A stretch of DNA of 64,000 bases from Sulfobacillus acidophilus. Lineage in GTDB: Bacteria; Bacillota; Sulfobacillia; Sulfobacillales; Sulfobacillaceae. Below the pieces are notes generated by a model, which was given only the letters and a program-made list of their open reading frames with translations, was not told the origin of the DNA and searched no databases. This document shows positions 49,576 to 60,169 of this stretch, one piece after another (the first letter of the stretch is position 1; every line of letters starts with the position of its first letter). The position numbers and the translations under genes were made by a program. The stretch lies in NCBI GenBank assembly GCA_003023745.1, contig PXYV01000004.1, positions 46,213 through 110,212 of the forward strand. Direction: 5' to 3'.

Positions 49576-49864
49576 GCATTGCCCACCTTTGCGACGATTA
49601 AGTGTGTTGAACAGGGCATTGTCTATCTCACATTCTATAGTTTTCCACAAATGGCTACACAATCCTTCTTTTAGGCCGCTCAAGTAGGCGGCCCAACACC
49701 TTAACGCCCTTAACTTTCCTTTGCGCGCAGATGCGGGTAAGATGAGGGTAGTGAATTTCAGCCATGCGTGTCATAGACCCCACGGCTAACGCCGCGAATA
49801 ACTCGCGGGCATTGGGCGAGGTTTAGGATCCTACCATGTCATCGTCCCTGGCCTTCATATCACC

Positions 49865-51586
49865 ATGAGAGGAGGACGCGTTGTGTCCGCACAGGATCGC
49901 CCCGGTGTAGGCTTTGCTGACATCTTAGTCGGTGCCTCTCTCCTCGCCATGATTTCGGTCATCATTGCCTGGTCTACCCATGCGCATCCGTACACGGCCG
50001 AATCAGGCCAAATCTCGCTGGCTTGGTGGCATCTCCCTTTAGACGCCACCTATTCCTGGCTACGGATGCTGGCGGCTTACGCGCTCTCCCTGGTTTTCAC
50101 GCTGATTTATGGATATTTGGCAGCCTTTAACACTCGCGCCGAAAAAATTTTGTTGCCGCTATTAGATATTTTGCAGTCAATTCCGGTTTTGTCGTTTCTG
50201 CCGGTTGTGCTGTTGGCGTTCATTGCCTTATTCCCCCATTCGCGCATCGGGGTCAATTTGGCTTCAATCATGTTAATCTTTACGGGCCAGGTGTGGAATA
50301 TGGTCTTTGCCGTCTACCACGGCTTTATTACCATCCCACGCGATTTGCGCGAATCCGCCCTGTCCTTGAATCTATCCCCGTGGCAACGCTTTCGCACGCT
50401 AGAGCTTCCATACGCCATGGTGGGGTTAGTGTGGAATTCAATGATGTCATGGGCGGGCGGCTGGTTTTTCTTGATGGCAGCGGAAATGTTTTCGCTAGGC
50501 AATCGCTCCTATCAACTGCAAGGTCTCGGATCATATCTGCAAACAGCCGCCAACCAAGGGCGCTGGGGCGCCGAATTGGCAGGGCTTGCGACACTCGTCT
50601 TAGTCATCGTTCTAATGGATCAATTGGTCTGGCGCCCACTGTTAGCGTGGGCCGACAAATTTAAAATGGAGATGGTGGAAGGAGGCGAACGACCCCGTTC
50701 GGCCGTGCTTCGCATCCTGCGACGCTCACTCATCTTAGAATGGCTAGGACGTGCATTGTGGATTCCCCTCACGCAGTGGAGCGACCATCTTTTTTCAAAC
50801 ACGCTGCCGCGCTGGCGCCGCAACGACTCGGTCTTAAACATCGTCGCTCTGGTGCGGTGGCTTTTAGTCGCCTTTATCGTCGTCGTCATCGTCACCGCGC
50901 TTGAGGGCGCTTTACGCCTGTTGGAACATCTCACCTGGCCAGAAATTGAACTGGTGGCGTTGGCAACATTGGCAACCCTTGGTCGTGTGGTTGTAGCACT
51001 CATCATTTCCGTCGTGTGGACCGTACCGGTCGGAGTGTTTATTGGACTCAATCACAAGTGGGCGGCGCGGTTGACGCCGCTGTCGCAAATCGCGGCATCG
51101 GTTCCCGCCACCGCACTCTTTCCCGGTATCGTGGCCCTTCTCATCCACATCCATGGGGGCCTCAATGTCGCCTCGGTTTTGCTCATGGTCTTAGGCACCC
51201 AGTGGTATATCCTGTTCAACGTCATTGCCGGTGCGTCGGCTATTCCCGAAGACCTGCGCGAGGCCACGCGCATCTTTCGACTCAGCCGATCTAAAACCTG
51301 GACCACGCTCATCCTACCAGCCATTGCCCCGTTTCTCATCACGGGCCTCATTACTGCCGCGGGGGGTGCCTGGAATGCCAGTATCGTTGCGGAATATGTC
51401 AGCTTTCACCATCATGTTTATACGGCCTTCGGCGTTGGGGCGATCATCGCCCAAAGCTCTCAAGACCGCGGATTTTCGGTGTTGCTGTTAGCCACATCGC
51501 TACTGGCGCTCACCGTTGTCCTGATTAACCGCCTGGTCTGGCGGCGGTTGTATAACAAGGCGGCCGAGCGCTATTCATTGTCGTAA
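49865..51586 (+). CDS. Fused ABC transporter permease (two BPD_transp_1 domains; NitT/TauT-like)
   Basis: 573 aa with two permease halves, EAA-loop-like 'REATRIFRLSRSKTWTTLILPAIAPFLITGL'. Confidence 0.88.
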   Translation: MRGGRVVSAQDRPGVGFADILVGASLLAMISVIIAWSTHAHPYTAESGQISLAWWHLPLDATYSWLRMLAAYALSLVFTLIYGYLAAFNTRAEKILLPLLDILQSIPVLSFLPVVLLAFIALFPHSRIGVNLASIMLIFTGQVWNMVFAVYHGFITIPRDLRESALSLNLSPWQRFRTLELPYAMVGLVWNSMMSWAGGWFFLMAAEMFSLGNRSYQLQGLGSYLQTAANQGRWGAELAGLATLVLVIVLMDQLVWRPLLAWADKFKMEMVEGGERPRSAVLRILRRSLILEWLGRALWIPLTQWSDHLFSNTLPRWRRNDSVLNIVALVRWLLVAFIVVVIVTALEGALRLLEHLTWPEIELVALATLATLGRVVVALIISVVWTVPVGVFIGLNHKWAARLTPLSQIAASVPATALFPGIVALLIHIHGGLNVASVLLMVLGTQWYILFNVIAGASAIPEDLREATRIFRLSRSKTWTTLILPAIAPFLITGLITAAGGAWNASIVAEYVSFHHHVYTAFGVGAIIAQSSQDRGFSVLLLATSLLALTVVLINRLVWRRLYNKAAERYSLS

Positions 51587-51613
51587 AAGCAGGGTGAAGG
51601 GGGATTCGCAACC

Positions 51614-52984
51614 GTGAGCGTGAAAGAACGGAACCAAAACACAAGTCTGGTGCGTTTGTTGGGCGTAACCAAGATGTACACGCAGCCCGACAATTATAAT
51701 ATCCGCGTGTTAGACGACATCAATTTCGACATCCAGACAGGTGAATTTGTGGCCTTACTGGGGCCCAGCGGTTCCGGCAAGTCTACCTTGTTGCGCATTA
51801 TTACCGGATTGTCCGAACCCTCCTATGGGACGGTTTTATACCGAGGCGAGCCGGTTTCTGGGCCCAATCCGCACGCCGCCATGGTTTTTCAAAGTTTTGC
51901 GTTATATCCCTGGCTCACAGTGCAGCAAAACGTCGAATTGGGGCTTGTGGCGCAAGGTGTGGCGCCCGACAAGCGGCACCAACGGGCAGTGCAATTGATT
52001 GACTTAATTGGCCTCAACGGATACGAGGACGCCTTCCCTAAAGAACTTTCGGGCGGCATGCGGCAGCGGGTCGGGTTTGCCCGGGCACTAGCAGTCGATC
52101 CAGAACTGTTGTGCATGGACGAACCGTTTTCAGCGCTGGATTTTCTCACCGCCGAGAATTTGCGGTCCGAGCTGTTGGACTTGTGGCTTGAATCGCGCAT
52201 TCCGACGCGCGCCATTTTGATGGTGACGCACGGCATCGAAGAAGCAGTCTATATGGCCGACCGTATCGTTCTGCTATCCAAGAATCCGGCGCGAATCATT
52301 GCCGATCTGCCGAACTTGCTGCCGTTTCCGAGAAACCGCAAAGCACCGGAATTTGTGCAGTTGGTCGACCATGTGTACAAGATTGTCACGGGATGGGATG
52401 ATACGGAAAATGACGCGGACCTCGTCGAGTCCACTGTCCCGTCGCAACCGTCCCAGGGCGGCCAGCCCCGCTTGAAACCGATCCCCTACGGTCATCTCTC
52501 CATGTTGTCAGGATTATTGGAACTGGTGGCCGATCGCGGGGGTCACGACGATCTTTATCGCCTTGGCGCCGAACTGTTCTTAGAGGTAGACGATTTGCTG
52601 CCGGTCACGGAAACGGCAGAGTTGTTTCATCTCGCCGAAGTGCGGGAAGGAGACCTCTTTCTGACAGAATTGGGCAAGAGCTTCGTGGACCGCGACGTAA
52701 ATGAACGCAAGGCTATTATTCGCGAGCAGCTCAAAGACATTCCAATTATCCGCATGATTACCCGTGTGCTCGTGAGTAAAGCCAATCACGCCATGAGCAA
52801 GGAGTTTTTCACGGACATTTTGGAAGAACACTTTTCCGTCAATGAATCGGAGCGCCAATTGATGACCGCTATTAATTGGGGACGGTTTGCCGATTTGTTC
52901 CACTATGACACCGATACCGAATTACTCTATCTGGACGACGATCAGATGCGCGATCCGCTGGCCCTAAGCCTGCAAGATTTCTAG
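51614..52984 (+). CDS. ABC transporter ATP-binding protein with C-terminal AAA-associated domain (GTG start)
   Basis: 'LLGPSGSGKSTLLRIITGL', 'ELSGGMRQRVGFARALAVDPELLCMDEPFSALD'; about 180-aa C-terminal extension. Confidence 0.93.
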   Translation: MSVKERNQNTSLVRLLGVTKMYTQPDNYNIRVLDDINFDIQTGEFVALLGPSGSGKSTLLRIITGLSEPSYGTVLYRGEPVSGPNPHAAMVFQSFALYPWLTVQQNVELGLVAQGVAPDKRHQRAVQLIDLIGLNGYEDAFPKELSGGMRQRVGFARALAVDPELLCMDEPFSALDFLTAENLRSELLDLWLESRIPTRAILMVTHGIEEAVYMADRIVLLSKNPARIIADLPNLLPFPRNRKAPEFVQLVDHVYKIVTGWDDTENDADLVESTVPSQPSQGGQPRLKPIPYGHLSMLSGLLELVADRGGHDDLYRLGAELFLEVDDLLPVTETAELFHLAEVREGDLFLTELGKSFVDRDVNERKAIIREQLKDIPIIRMITRVLVSKANHAMSKEFFTDILEEHFSVNESERQLMTAINWGRFADLFHYDTDTELLYLDDDQMRDPLALSLQDF

Positions 52985-53019
52985 TGGGACCGGACATACT
53001 CCCAGTGGAGGTGATCCGC

Positions 53020-53427
53020 ATGGCTTTGATGCGTTGGGATCCGGGTGAGATGGATCGAATTCGCGATGACTGGTCGCGCATGTGGAACCGAGTGCGTGAA
53101 GACTGGAATCTTGATGCCACTCGGCCTCGGACACATTTGCACCAATTGGACAACGGCTACTTAGCCGAGTTCGAATTGCCGGGCGTTAACCCCAGCGAGG
53201 TGGAAATTGATGTGGACGAGGAGACCGTGAGCGTGCACGGCGAGTTTCCCAGTTGCCCCGGCGAAGATGATCGCCGGGCTGGGTCGGAATTTCGTGTCGT
53301 TCTATCCTGGCCTACGGAAATAAATCCTGACACCGCGAATGCCGATTGGCGCCACGGCCTGTTGTCGATTACCGCGGAAAAAGCAGCGGGCCGCCGTCGC
53401 CGGATCTCGCTCCAAGATCAGCACTAA
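53020..53427 (+). CDS. Hsp20/alpha-crystallin family small heat shock protein
   Basis: 'LDNGYLAEFELPGVNPSEVEIDVDEETVSVHGEF...ANADWRHGLLSITAEKA'. Confidence 0.9.
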   Translation: MALMRWDPGEMDRIRDDWSRMWNRVREDWNLDATRPRTHLHQLDNGYLAEFELPGVNPSEVEIDVDEETVSVHGEFPSCPGEDDRRAGSEFRVVLSWPTEINPDTANADWRHGLLSITAEKAAGRRRRISLQDQH

Positions 53428-53430
53428 CAA

Positions 53431-53462
53431 AACGCCCCTGCGGACTCAACCGCGGGGGCGTT
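53431..53462 (+). terminator. Rho-independent terminator after hsp20
   Basis: AACGCCCCtGCGG-actcaa-CCGCgGGGGCGTT hairpin followed by gt-rich stretch. Confidence 0.6.
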
Positions 53463-53711
53463 GTGCCAACGCCTGCCGTTTTGCTCACTTTCGCCGTCAC
53501 GGTCGACCGGATTGGACTTCAGGCAATCCCTGTTCGATCATGACATACCCGGGTATTAGTTGGTGGGGATGTTCTTACAAGGCCAAGAAGACGTGTCCGG
53601 TACTGTCGCATACACCTTGAGATCTTGCACCGCCGATCACTTGTCCGTCCATACTCGAACACACTCCCCCGCGTCAAGGCTCTTCATAATGCCAAACTGC
53701 ACCGTCGGTAT

Positions 53712-53999
53712 TCAGGAATGGGGGCGACTTGGGGGCAATTGGTCGGGCGGAGGGGGTTTGCGACCGCTGAAAAAACCCGCCACCAGACCCAGCACCAGCC
53801 CTCCTACCACCGGCTGCAACACCGACTGCGGAGCGCCAACCCACAGCACCGTCCCCCCCTCGGCGACCAAGACGGCTGCTACACTAATGAGAATGACGTG
53901 CCCAACCGAGTACCGACCGTACGGGCGGCGCGAGCGACCGACCACGGCCCCGATTACAGACGAAGACACCGCGATAACTAATGCCAATACCGTTCTCAA
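53712..53999 (-). CDS. Small multi-TM membrane protein
   Basis: 95 aa, hydrophobic segments; overlaps the leuS stop by 4 bp on the same strand. Confidence 0.6.
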   Translation of the reverse strand: MRTVLALVIAVSSSVIGAVVGRSRRPYGRYSVGHVILISVAAVLVAEGGTVLWVGAPQSVLQPVVGGLVLGLVAGFFSGRKPPPPDQLPPSRPHS

Positions 54000-56440
54000 G
54001 CGACCACCACGTTAACTAAACGCGTCGGAATCACCACCACCTTCTTGACTGTCCGCCCCTTGAGGTAGGGCACCAGGGTGGCATGACTCAAAACCAGTTC
54101 TTGAATCCGTTGCACGTCCCAATCCACGCCCACCATTATCCGTCCGCGCACCTTGCCATTAATCTGAATCGCAATCTCCACCTCATCTTCGATTAGCGCG
54201 GCGGCATCATAGGTCGGCCAATTGGCTTCGTGCACGCTATCGGCATGTCCCAGGCGCATCCACAATTCTTCCGCCAAATGTGGTGCCAAGGGCGCCAATA
54301 ATAGGGTGAGGGTTTCCAAAAGTCGGGTTTGCAGTGCCTGGGGCACCGACTCAATGTCTAAATAGAGCGCATTGGTGTACTCCATCAAGGCACTGACCGC
54401 AGTATTAAAGGCGCGGCGCGGACCTAAGTCTTCTGTCACCTTTTTGATGGTACGGGCTTGCATTCGCTCCAGTCTCTGAATGGCACCCACATCTTCAGCC
54501 TCCTGGCGCGGACGCGCCACCAGCCGAAAGACCCGCTGCAAAAACCGATATGAGCCTTCTACACCTTGTTGTGACCATTCGAAATCCTTCTCCGGCGGCG
54601 CTGCGAACAACATAAACAGGCGGGTCGCATCCGTGCCCCACTCGGCTAAAATCGTTTCCGGCGACAAGGTGTTGCCCTTGGACTTAGACATTTTGGCGCC
54701 ACCGTAAACCACCATGCCTTGCGATAGCAAACTCTGAAATGGTTCGTCTATCGTGAGCCAACCGGCATCATGCAGCACTTTCGCAAAAAAGCGCGAGTAC
54801 AAAAGGTGTAAAATAGCATGTTCCTTGCCACCCACATATTCGTCAACTGGCATCCAATAATCAGCATCCGCCCGATCAAACGGCTGATTCGCCAATGCCC
54901 CTGAGGTGTAGCGCAAATAGTACCAACTGGAATCGACAAAGGTGTCCATGGTGTCGGTCTCGCGCCGGGCCGGCCCCTGGCATTGAGGGCAGCGCACCTG
55001 CACCCACTCCTGCACCTGAGTCAGCGGGGACGCTCCGCGACCGGTAAATTCCACATTTTCGGGTAAAAGCACGGGCAGTTGGTCCTTGGGAACTCCCACG
55101 GGTCCGCATGTCGGGCAGTGAATGATGGGAATGGGCGCGCCCCAATAGCGTTGGCGCGAGATGAGCCAATCGCGCATGCGATACGTAACGCGCGGTTCGC
55201 CATGACCCTTACGCTGCAACTCGGCTGCAATCGCGCCCTTCGCATCCTCCGACCGCATGCCCGTAAAGACTCCAGAATCCGTCAGAATGCCCGGCGCCAC
55301 ATACGGCAATTGGGGCGAGTCCCCCGACTCCGGCACAACCACCGTGCGAATCGGCAATGCATATTTTTGGGCATACAGATAATCGCGTGCATCGTGCGCC
55401 GGCACGCCCATAACGGCACCTGTGCCGTAGTCCACGAGCACATAATTCGCCACCCAAACCGGAATTTGGGCCTCGGTTAACGGATGGCGAGCATAGATGC
55501 CGGTAAATACGCCACGTTTTTCGGTCGTCTCAGCAGTTCGTTCAATGTCGCTGACTTGGCGCTCCCGTTGGACAAATGCGCGCACCGCCTCGGCCTCCGG
55601 CCGGTTCTGAATGATCCGCTCCACTAGGTGATGTTCCGGCGCCAATACCAAGTAGGTCGCCCCATACAGAGTATCGGGACGCGTGGTAAATACAGTCACG
55701 CTTTCATCGAGGCCAACCAGATCAAATTGCACGACTGCTCCTTCGCTGCGACCAATCCAATTGATCTGCTGGACCTTGATGTCTTGCGGCCAATTGACTG
55801 TGTCCAATCCGGCCAACAGGCGGTCTGCATAGTCCGTAATGCGAAAGTACCACTGCGTTAAGTCGCGTTTCGTCACCGGTGAGTCACATCGCCAACACAA
55901 TCCGTCTTCGACCTGTTCGTTGGCCAACACCGTCTCGCAACTCGGGCACCAGTTCACCGCCCCTTCCCGTTGATACGCGAGGCGGCGCTCAAAGAACAGC
56001 AGGAAGAGTTCTTGGGTAAAGCGGTAATAATCCGGCAAACAGGTGGTAACTTCCCGCTCCCAATCAAAGGAGAGGCCCATTTGCCGCATTTGTTGCTTCA
56101 TATAACCAATGTTGGCGAGAGTTGACACTTTGGGTGGAACCCCGGACTTAATCGCGGCGTTTTCAGCCGGCATGCCAAACGCATCCCATCCCATGGGATG
56201 CAGCACGGCATAACCTTGCATGCGCCGATAGCGCGCAATGACATCCCCAAGAGTGTAGACCCGCACGTGTCCCATATGCAAATGGCCTGACGGATAGGGG
56301 AACTGTTCTAGACAGTAATACTTCGGTTTGTCGGTTACTCGCTGGGCGCGATAGATGTTGTCCGCATCCCAGCGTTCACGCCAAAACGCCTCGACCGCCG
56401 GCACATCATACCGGTCGACACTCTGTGCCTTCTGTGACAT
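53996..56440 (-). CDS. leuS: Leucyl-tRNA synthetase
   Basis: 'EQFPYPSGHLHMGHVRVYTLGDVIARYRRMQGYAVLHPMGWDAFGMPAENAA', 'KMSKSKGN'. Confidence 0.97.
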   Translation of the reverse strand: MSQKAQSVDRYDVPAVEAFWRERWDADNIYRAQRVTDKPKYYCLEQFPYPSGHLHMGHVRVYTLGDVIARYRRMQGYAVLHPMGWDAFGMPAENAAIKSGVPPKVSTLANIGYMKQQMRQMGLSFDWEREVTTCLPDYYRFTQELFLLFFERRLAYQREGAVNWCPSCETVLANEQVEDGLCWRCDSPVTKRDLTQWYFRITDYADRLLAGLDTVNWPQDIKVQQINWIGRSEGAVVQFDLVGLDESVTVFTTRPDTLYGATYLVLAPEHHLVERIIQNRPEAEAVRAFVQRERQVSDIERTAETTEKRGVFTGIYARHPLTEAQIPVWVANYVLVDYGTGAVMGVPAHDARDYLYAQKYALPIRTVVVPESGDSPQLPYVAPGILTDSGVFTGMRSEDAKGAIAAELQRKGHGEPRVTYRMRDWLISRQRYWGAPIPIIHCPTCGPVGVPKDQLPVLLPENVEFTGRGASPLTQVQEWVQVRCPQCQGPARRETDTMDTFVDSSWYYLRYTSGALANQPFDRADADYWMPVDEYVGGKEHAILHLLYSRFFAKVLHDAGWLTIDEPFQSLLSQGMVVYGGAKMSKSKGNTLSPETILAEWGTDATRLFMLFAAPPEKDFEWSQQGVEGSYRFLQRVFRLVARPRQEAEDVGAIQRLERMQARTIKKVTEDLGPRRAFNTAVSALMEYTNALYLDIESVPQALQTRLLETLTLLLAPLAPHLAEELWMRLGHADSVHEANWPTYDAAALIEDEVEIAIQINGKVRGRIMVGVDWDVQRIQELVLSHATLVPYLKGRTVKKVVVIPTRLVNVVVA

Positions 56441-56448
56441 CTCTCTTC

Positions 56449-56650
56449 CTCCAACAAAAAAACCCCTAGACTGCTAGGGACGAGCATCTACCCGCGGTAC
56501 CACCCCGGTTGGCTCCCTAGGCGGAATCCCACTTCCCGAGCGTTAACGGGACTCACCGCGACCTCCCCCCTGACGCGAGACACCTGGCTTGGCTGGCATC
56601 ACCCGCCAATTTCCGCCCCCTGTCTCGTCAATTCGGGTTTACGCATCGTA
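56449..56650 (-). promoter_or_regulatory. T-box leader of leuS with terminator
   Basis: Minus strand contains CCGGGGTGGTACCGCGGG (T-box motif) followed by TCCCTAGcagtCTAGGGGTTTTTTT terminator, then RBS and leuS. Confidence 0.92.
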
Positions 56651-57087
56651 GACGGTATCGTTATGGGGTATTTTATGCTAATTAGGCGTCTAACGCAAAC
56701 GAGACGATTGCAAAAACGGGAGCCAAAAACGAGAAGGGGAGGGCGGAAACCGCACCCGCTTCCTCAGCGTCCCAAGAATAGTTGCACGTTCCATACGTTT
56801 TGCCGCTAGGTTGTGCAGCAAACTCGACGGGCATTTTGCGGCAGAGTACGGGGAGACCCCGTCGGGATAATCTCGGATTTGCTACCGTCTATCGCGTATG
56901 GTGTTAACTTTTTTCCCGACGCTGTCCTGTCTTTGACCGTCGTCATCATCTGGGGAAGGAACTCTCGCGCCACCTCACCCTATCGGGTTTAGGTGGGGGT
57001 CTTGGGATCACTCCGAGAAGTTCCTGGGTCTGCGACCCCTGCCTGCCCGTCTCTCGCATGGTGCTGAACGGGCCTTTCGCTCACAAG

Positions 57088-58371
57088 TTAGAGCAACAAT
57101 TGCTGCACTTCTTTGGCTGCACTCATGCCACTTAGCAACGCGCCTTCCATCCAGCCTGTCCATTTAACCGCGATGTCGGACCCGGCAAAGACGCACCGGC
57201 CTTCGGCCTGTCGCAGGTGAGCGCCATATTCGGTCATCTGCCCGGGACGGTAAGCCAACCAGGTTCCCAGCGCATACGGATCCTTGACCCAATCGTGCCC
57301 GTCACAGGCCACAAGGCGGGCTTCGGGCCAAAAGAATTGAATACTTTTTTCGATCTGGCCGCGGTCAGCCAGATCCAATGTCAAGGGCGCCCCGCCAAAC
57401 CCAACCAGCAACCGGCCTTGCGGCCACTCTTCTTGCTCCCCCACCCAGACCAATCCCGGCCCCAAACCGCTTGCGGTAAATTGTGGCGGAAGGCCTTGCA
57501 CCAGGGCCCAAACTTTGCTGGCTTGGCCAGCGTGCCGCTGCCGGGACACCGCCATCTTATCCGGATGCAGCTTAGGTGCAAACACGATTTGGGACCAAAG
57601 ATTCAGCGGAAGCGCAACAATGACGGCCCGGGCACGCAATACCTCACGGAACGCCGTTCTGACGCTGACGTACGTTCCATCTTGCTCGATCGCCGCCACT
57701 GGGGCATTTAACCTAATCGTAGCGCCGCTGCTGTCAGCCAACGCCTGCACCAATGCCGCCGTCCCCTGGGCAAAAAAAAACTCATCCGCCATTTCAAGAG
57801 CCTCGGGAGAGCATTGTGAGGATGCCAGCCAACCCAACAGCGACAATGCCGACACCATCGTCCAATCGGCTCCAAACATATTGATCACCATGCTCTGCAG
57901 CGCTTCTTGCGTGGCAGGCGACACATGCCAATCGCGAACCAGATGGGCAACCGACACATCTAAGTCGAGCGGGGGCTCGAGTAGCGGTGCCTCGGGCGAC
58001 AAGGTGCGCGCCAACGCGATGAGCCGCTCGACAGCCTGCTCCAGATCCTTGCGATCGGCCAAGGGCACTAGTTCGCCAACCTCGAGCCTCTTCCCTGCAA
58101 TCACCCCATAGGCCCGATGTCCCGATGGGCGACGCTTCAGTGGCAATCCGTAACGTGCGATTTCACGCGCCATACACGGCTGCCATTGCGGAATAACCCA
58201 TGTCCCTCCCATCTCGACCCAATTGTCCGTTGCCTCAAAGGGTCTGTACCAGGTTCTGCCGCCCAGCCGATTACGTGCCTCCAATACCGTCACAGACACA
58301 TTTTGGTCGCCCAACTCGCGTGCCGCCATGAGTCCCGCTAAACCGCCACCAATGACGATAACATCAGGCAT
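57088..58371 (-). CDS. Flavin-containing amine oxidase (start at MPDVIVIGG)
   Basis: 'VIVIGGGLAGLMAARELGDQNVSVTVLEARNRLGGRTW', C-terminal 'CVFAGSDIAVKWTGWMEGALLSGMSAAKEV'. Confidence 0.9.
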   Translation of the reverse strand: MPDVIVIGGGLAGLMAARELGDQNVSVTVLEARNRLGGRTWYRPFEATDNWVEMGGTWVIPQWQPCMAREIARYGLPLKRRPSGHRAYGVIAGKRLEVGELVPLADRKDLEQAVERLIALARTLSPEAPLLEPPLDLDVSVAHLVRDWHVSPATQEALQSMVINMFGADWTMVSALSLLGWLASSQCSPEALEMADEFFFAQGTAALVQALADSSGATIRLNAPVAAIEQDGTYVSVRTAFREVLRARAVIVALPLNLWSQIVFAPKLHPDKMAVSRQRHAGQASKVWALVQGLPPQFTASGLGPGLVWVGEQEEWPQGRLLVGFGGAPLTLDLADRGQIEKSIQFFWPEARLVACDGHDWVKDPYALGTWLAYRPGQMTEYGAHLRQAEGRCVFAGSDIAVKWTGWMEGALLSGMSAAKEVQQLLL

Positions 58372-58400
58372 CGACGCACCTCTTTCACTATGAGAGATGT

Positions 58401-59591
58401 TCATGCATACGCGAATTCGTTAGCCTGCAGCATACACCAAAGAGACCACGAATGACTAAAAATGCTTGTCAGCGACCCCACCCTCAAGGGCGGAGCTTGC
58501 AGCTCGGCGATCCCGCCTGCCGCGTGCGGCTGGTTGACAACAGCCCCACCGGCAATGTTGCCCGCCGCGATGGTGTCGGCGGGCCCAGCGAAGCCACGAC
58601 CGATACACCGAGAGGAGGTTTGATTGGGACGATTGCGCCTATCGATCAATCCACAACAGGGACACGTGCGCGAGGTATTGCGCCGATTCACGCACACCGC
58701 CGGCATTCCGGTGAGCTGCGCTTTGTATTGGATAAACTGCCGTAGTTGATAGAACGCCCAACTGTAATGGCGGTTTTAAAGCCGATGTGGCGCCTTTTGA
58801 ACCGTTGTCCTGTCGCGGATCCCCGTCAGGTCTTCGAGGGCAATGCCGCGACGAGTGCCTTGGGCGGTCGCCACCACCTGTTTGGCAATGCGGTGATTCT
58901 TGTTCGTCGCCACGCGCTGCTCCTTGCACCGTCGCTTCTTGAGCAGGCGTTTGGCCGATTTCGTGCCTTGCTGTTGCAACCGTTGCCGCAGCTTGGCATA
59001 GCGCTTGCGGGGGCCGTTCAGGTGGCCGCCCGAGTAGGTCTGGCCGTCCGAATCGGCGGCGATATTAACAATGTCGCGATCCACGCCCAACCAATCGTCC
59101 GGTTGCACGGGCGGCGGTTCGGGCACGTCCACAACGACCGCCAAGTAAAACGTTCCGTCCCGATACAGCAAATCGGCTTGGCCGCGCATACGATCCGTCC
59201 GCGCCTGATGGTAACCATCCAGGACAACGGGGATGATCTGCCGCCCGTCCAATGTCAGGATCGACACGCGGTCGACGCCTTTCCACGAAAACAGGCGTTG
59301 ATCATACACCATCGCCCCATGTGGATGGAAGGTCGGCTGCACCCGCTTGTCCCGCTTGTAAGCTTCCGCCACTTTGCTGATCGCCCGCACCGTCATTTGG
59401 AGCGACAAGCCAAAGGTGGCGCGAATGTCGGCATAGACCAGCTTTTGCAGGCGGATCTCGTTCGCGGTGTGTTCGCGAAATGCGGTCACCGCAATGGTGT
59501 TACACGCGGCGTTAAACCGCTCCATCGTCTGGAGCAGCGCCTGTGCCTGATCGGGAGTCGGTTGGAGTTTGATCATCAACGTCAATTTCAC
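58401..59591 (-). pseudogene. tnpB: TnpB-like RNA-guided nuclease, disrupted by one in-frame TAA
   Basis: 'LMIKLQPTPDQAQALLQTMERFNAACN...WLGVDRDIVNIAADSDG...GIALEDLTGIRDRTTVQKAPHRL*NRHYSWAFYQLRQFIQYKAQ...RTCPCCGLIDRRNRPNQTSSRCIGRGFAGPADTIAAGNIA'; both ORF pieces are in the same frame. Confidence 0.85.
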
Positions 59592-59675
59592 GAGAGGAGT
59601 ACAGCATAAAATGATCAATGACGCAAACATTTCGCAAATCGACGCGCTGCCGCCCCGTCCTGAAGGGCGGGGCCC
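58466..59675 (-). mobile_element. IS200/IS605-type element carrying only tnpB
   Basis: Hairpin-like ends (cccacccTCAAGggcgg... and CCGCCCCGTCCTGAAGGGCGGGG) bracket tnpB; no tnpA. Confidence 0.6.
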
Positions 59676-60169
59676 CCGCGCTGGGTTCCTGGTGAATGGA
59701 CCTTCCCTCGGCAATGTCTAGTCAACGACCCCGGCGGGAGCTTATGATTCCCCGGAAGTGCGGACGGTAGTCGAAGCTGTCTCCTTCGTGAGTGGGGTCG
59801 TATCGTAGGGCGGTTGACAACATGTTCACGAGGGGCGGGCGCACCGGTCACCCGGGACTCAATTCTCTGCCGGTAAAGGTTCATGGCGCCAATCCGATCA
59901 TCGTTCACGCGGTGATACATTGTTGACACACAAAGCGGTGCCGATGCTTCACGTGATTGCCGCACCCGACGTGCTCACCTGTCGAACCGCTGTGCGTGGC
60001 ATAGCGCGGATCGACCGCGGCCGTGCGCACTTGATATCGCGCCGCTTTATCTTCGCGCATTGCCGGGCCAAGCCACACCCTATCTTTACTTAAAATAGCA
60101 AGATCAGCGAGTCCTTCAGGTAATCTAATTTATGTGTTGATGCCATCAATTGAGGTAGGAGTGAATACC

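Noticed and set aside
48931-49674. 247-aa plus-strand ORF antisense to the histidine kinase
   Set aside because: Opposite strand of a clear HisKA/HATPase gene; no domain recognised.
56690-57080. Structured noncoding RNA between the leuS leader and the amine oxidase
   Set aside because: One hairpin (cCACCTcaccctatcgggtttAGGTGg) but no recognisable RNA family; insufficient support.
58401-58776. Frameshift in tnpB
   Set aside because: Re-translation shows both pieces are in the same frame; the defect is a TAA stop, not a frameshift.
58746-59609. 287-aa plus-strand ORF antisense to tnpB
   Set aside because: Shadow ORF opposite the recognisable tnpB sequence.
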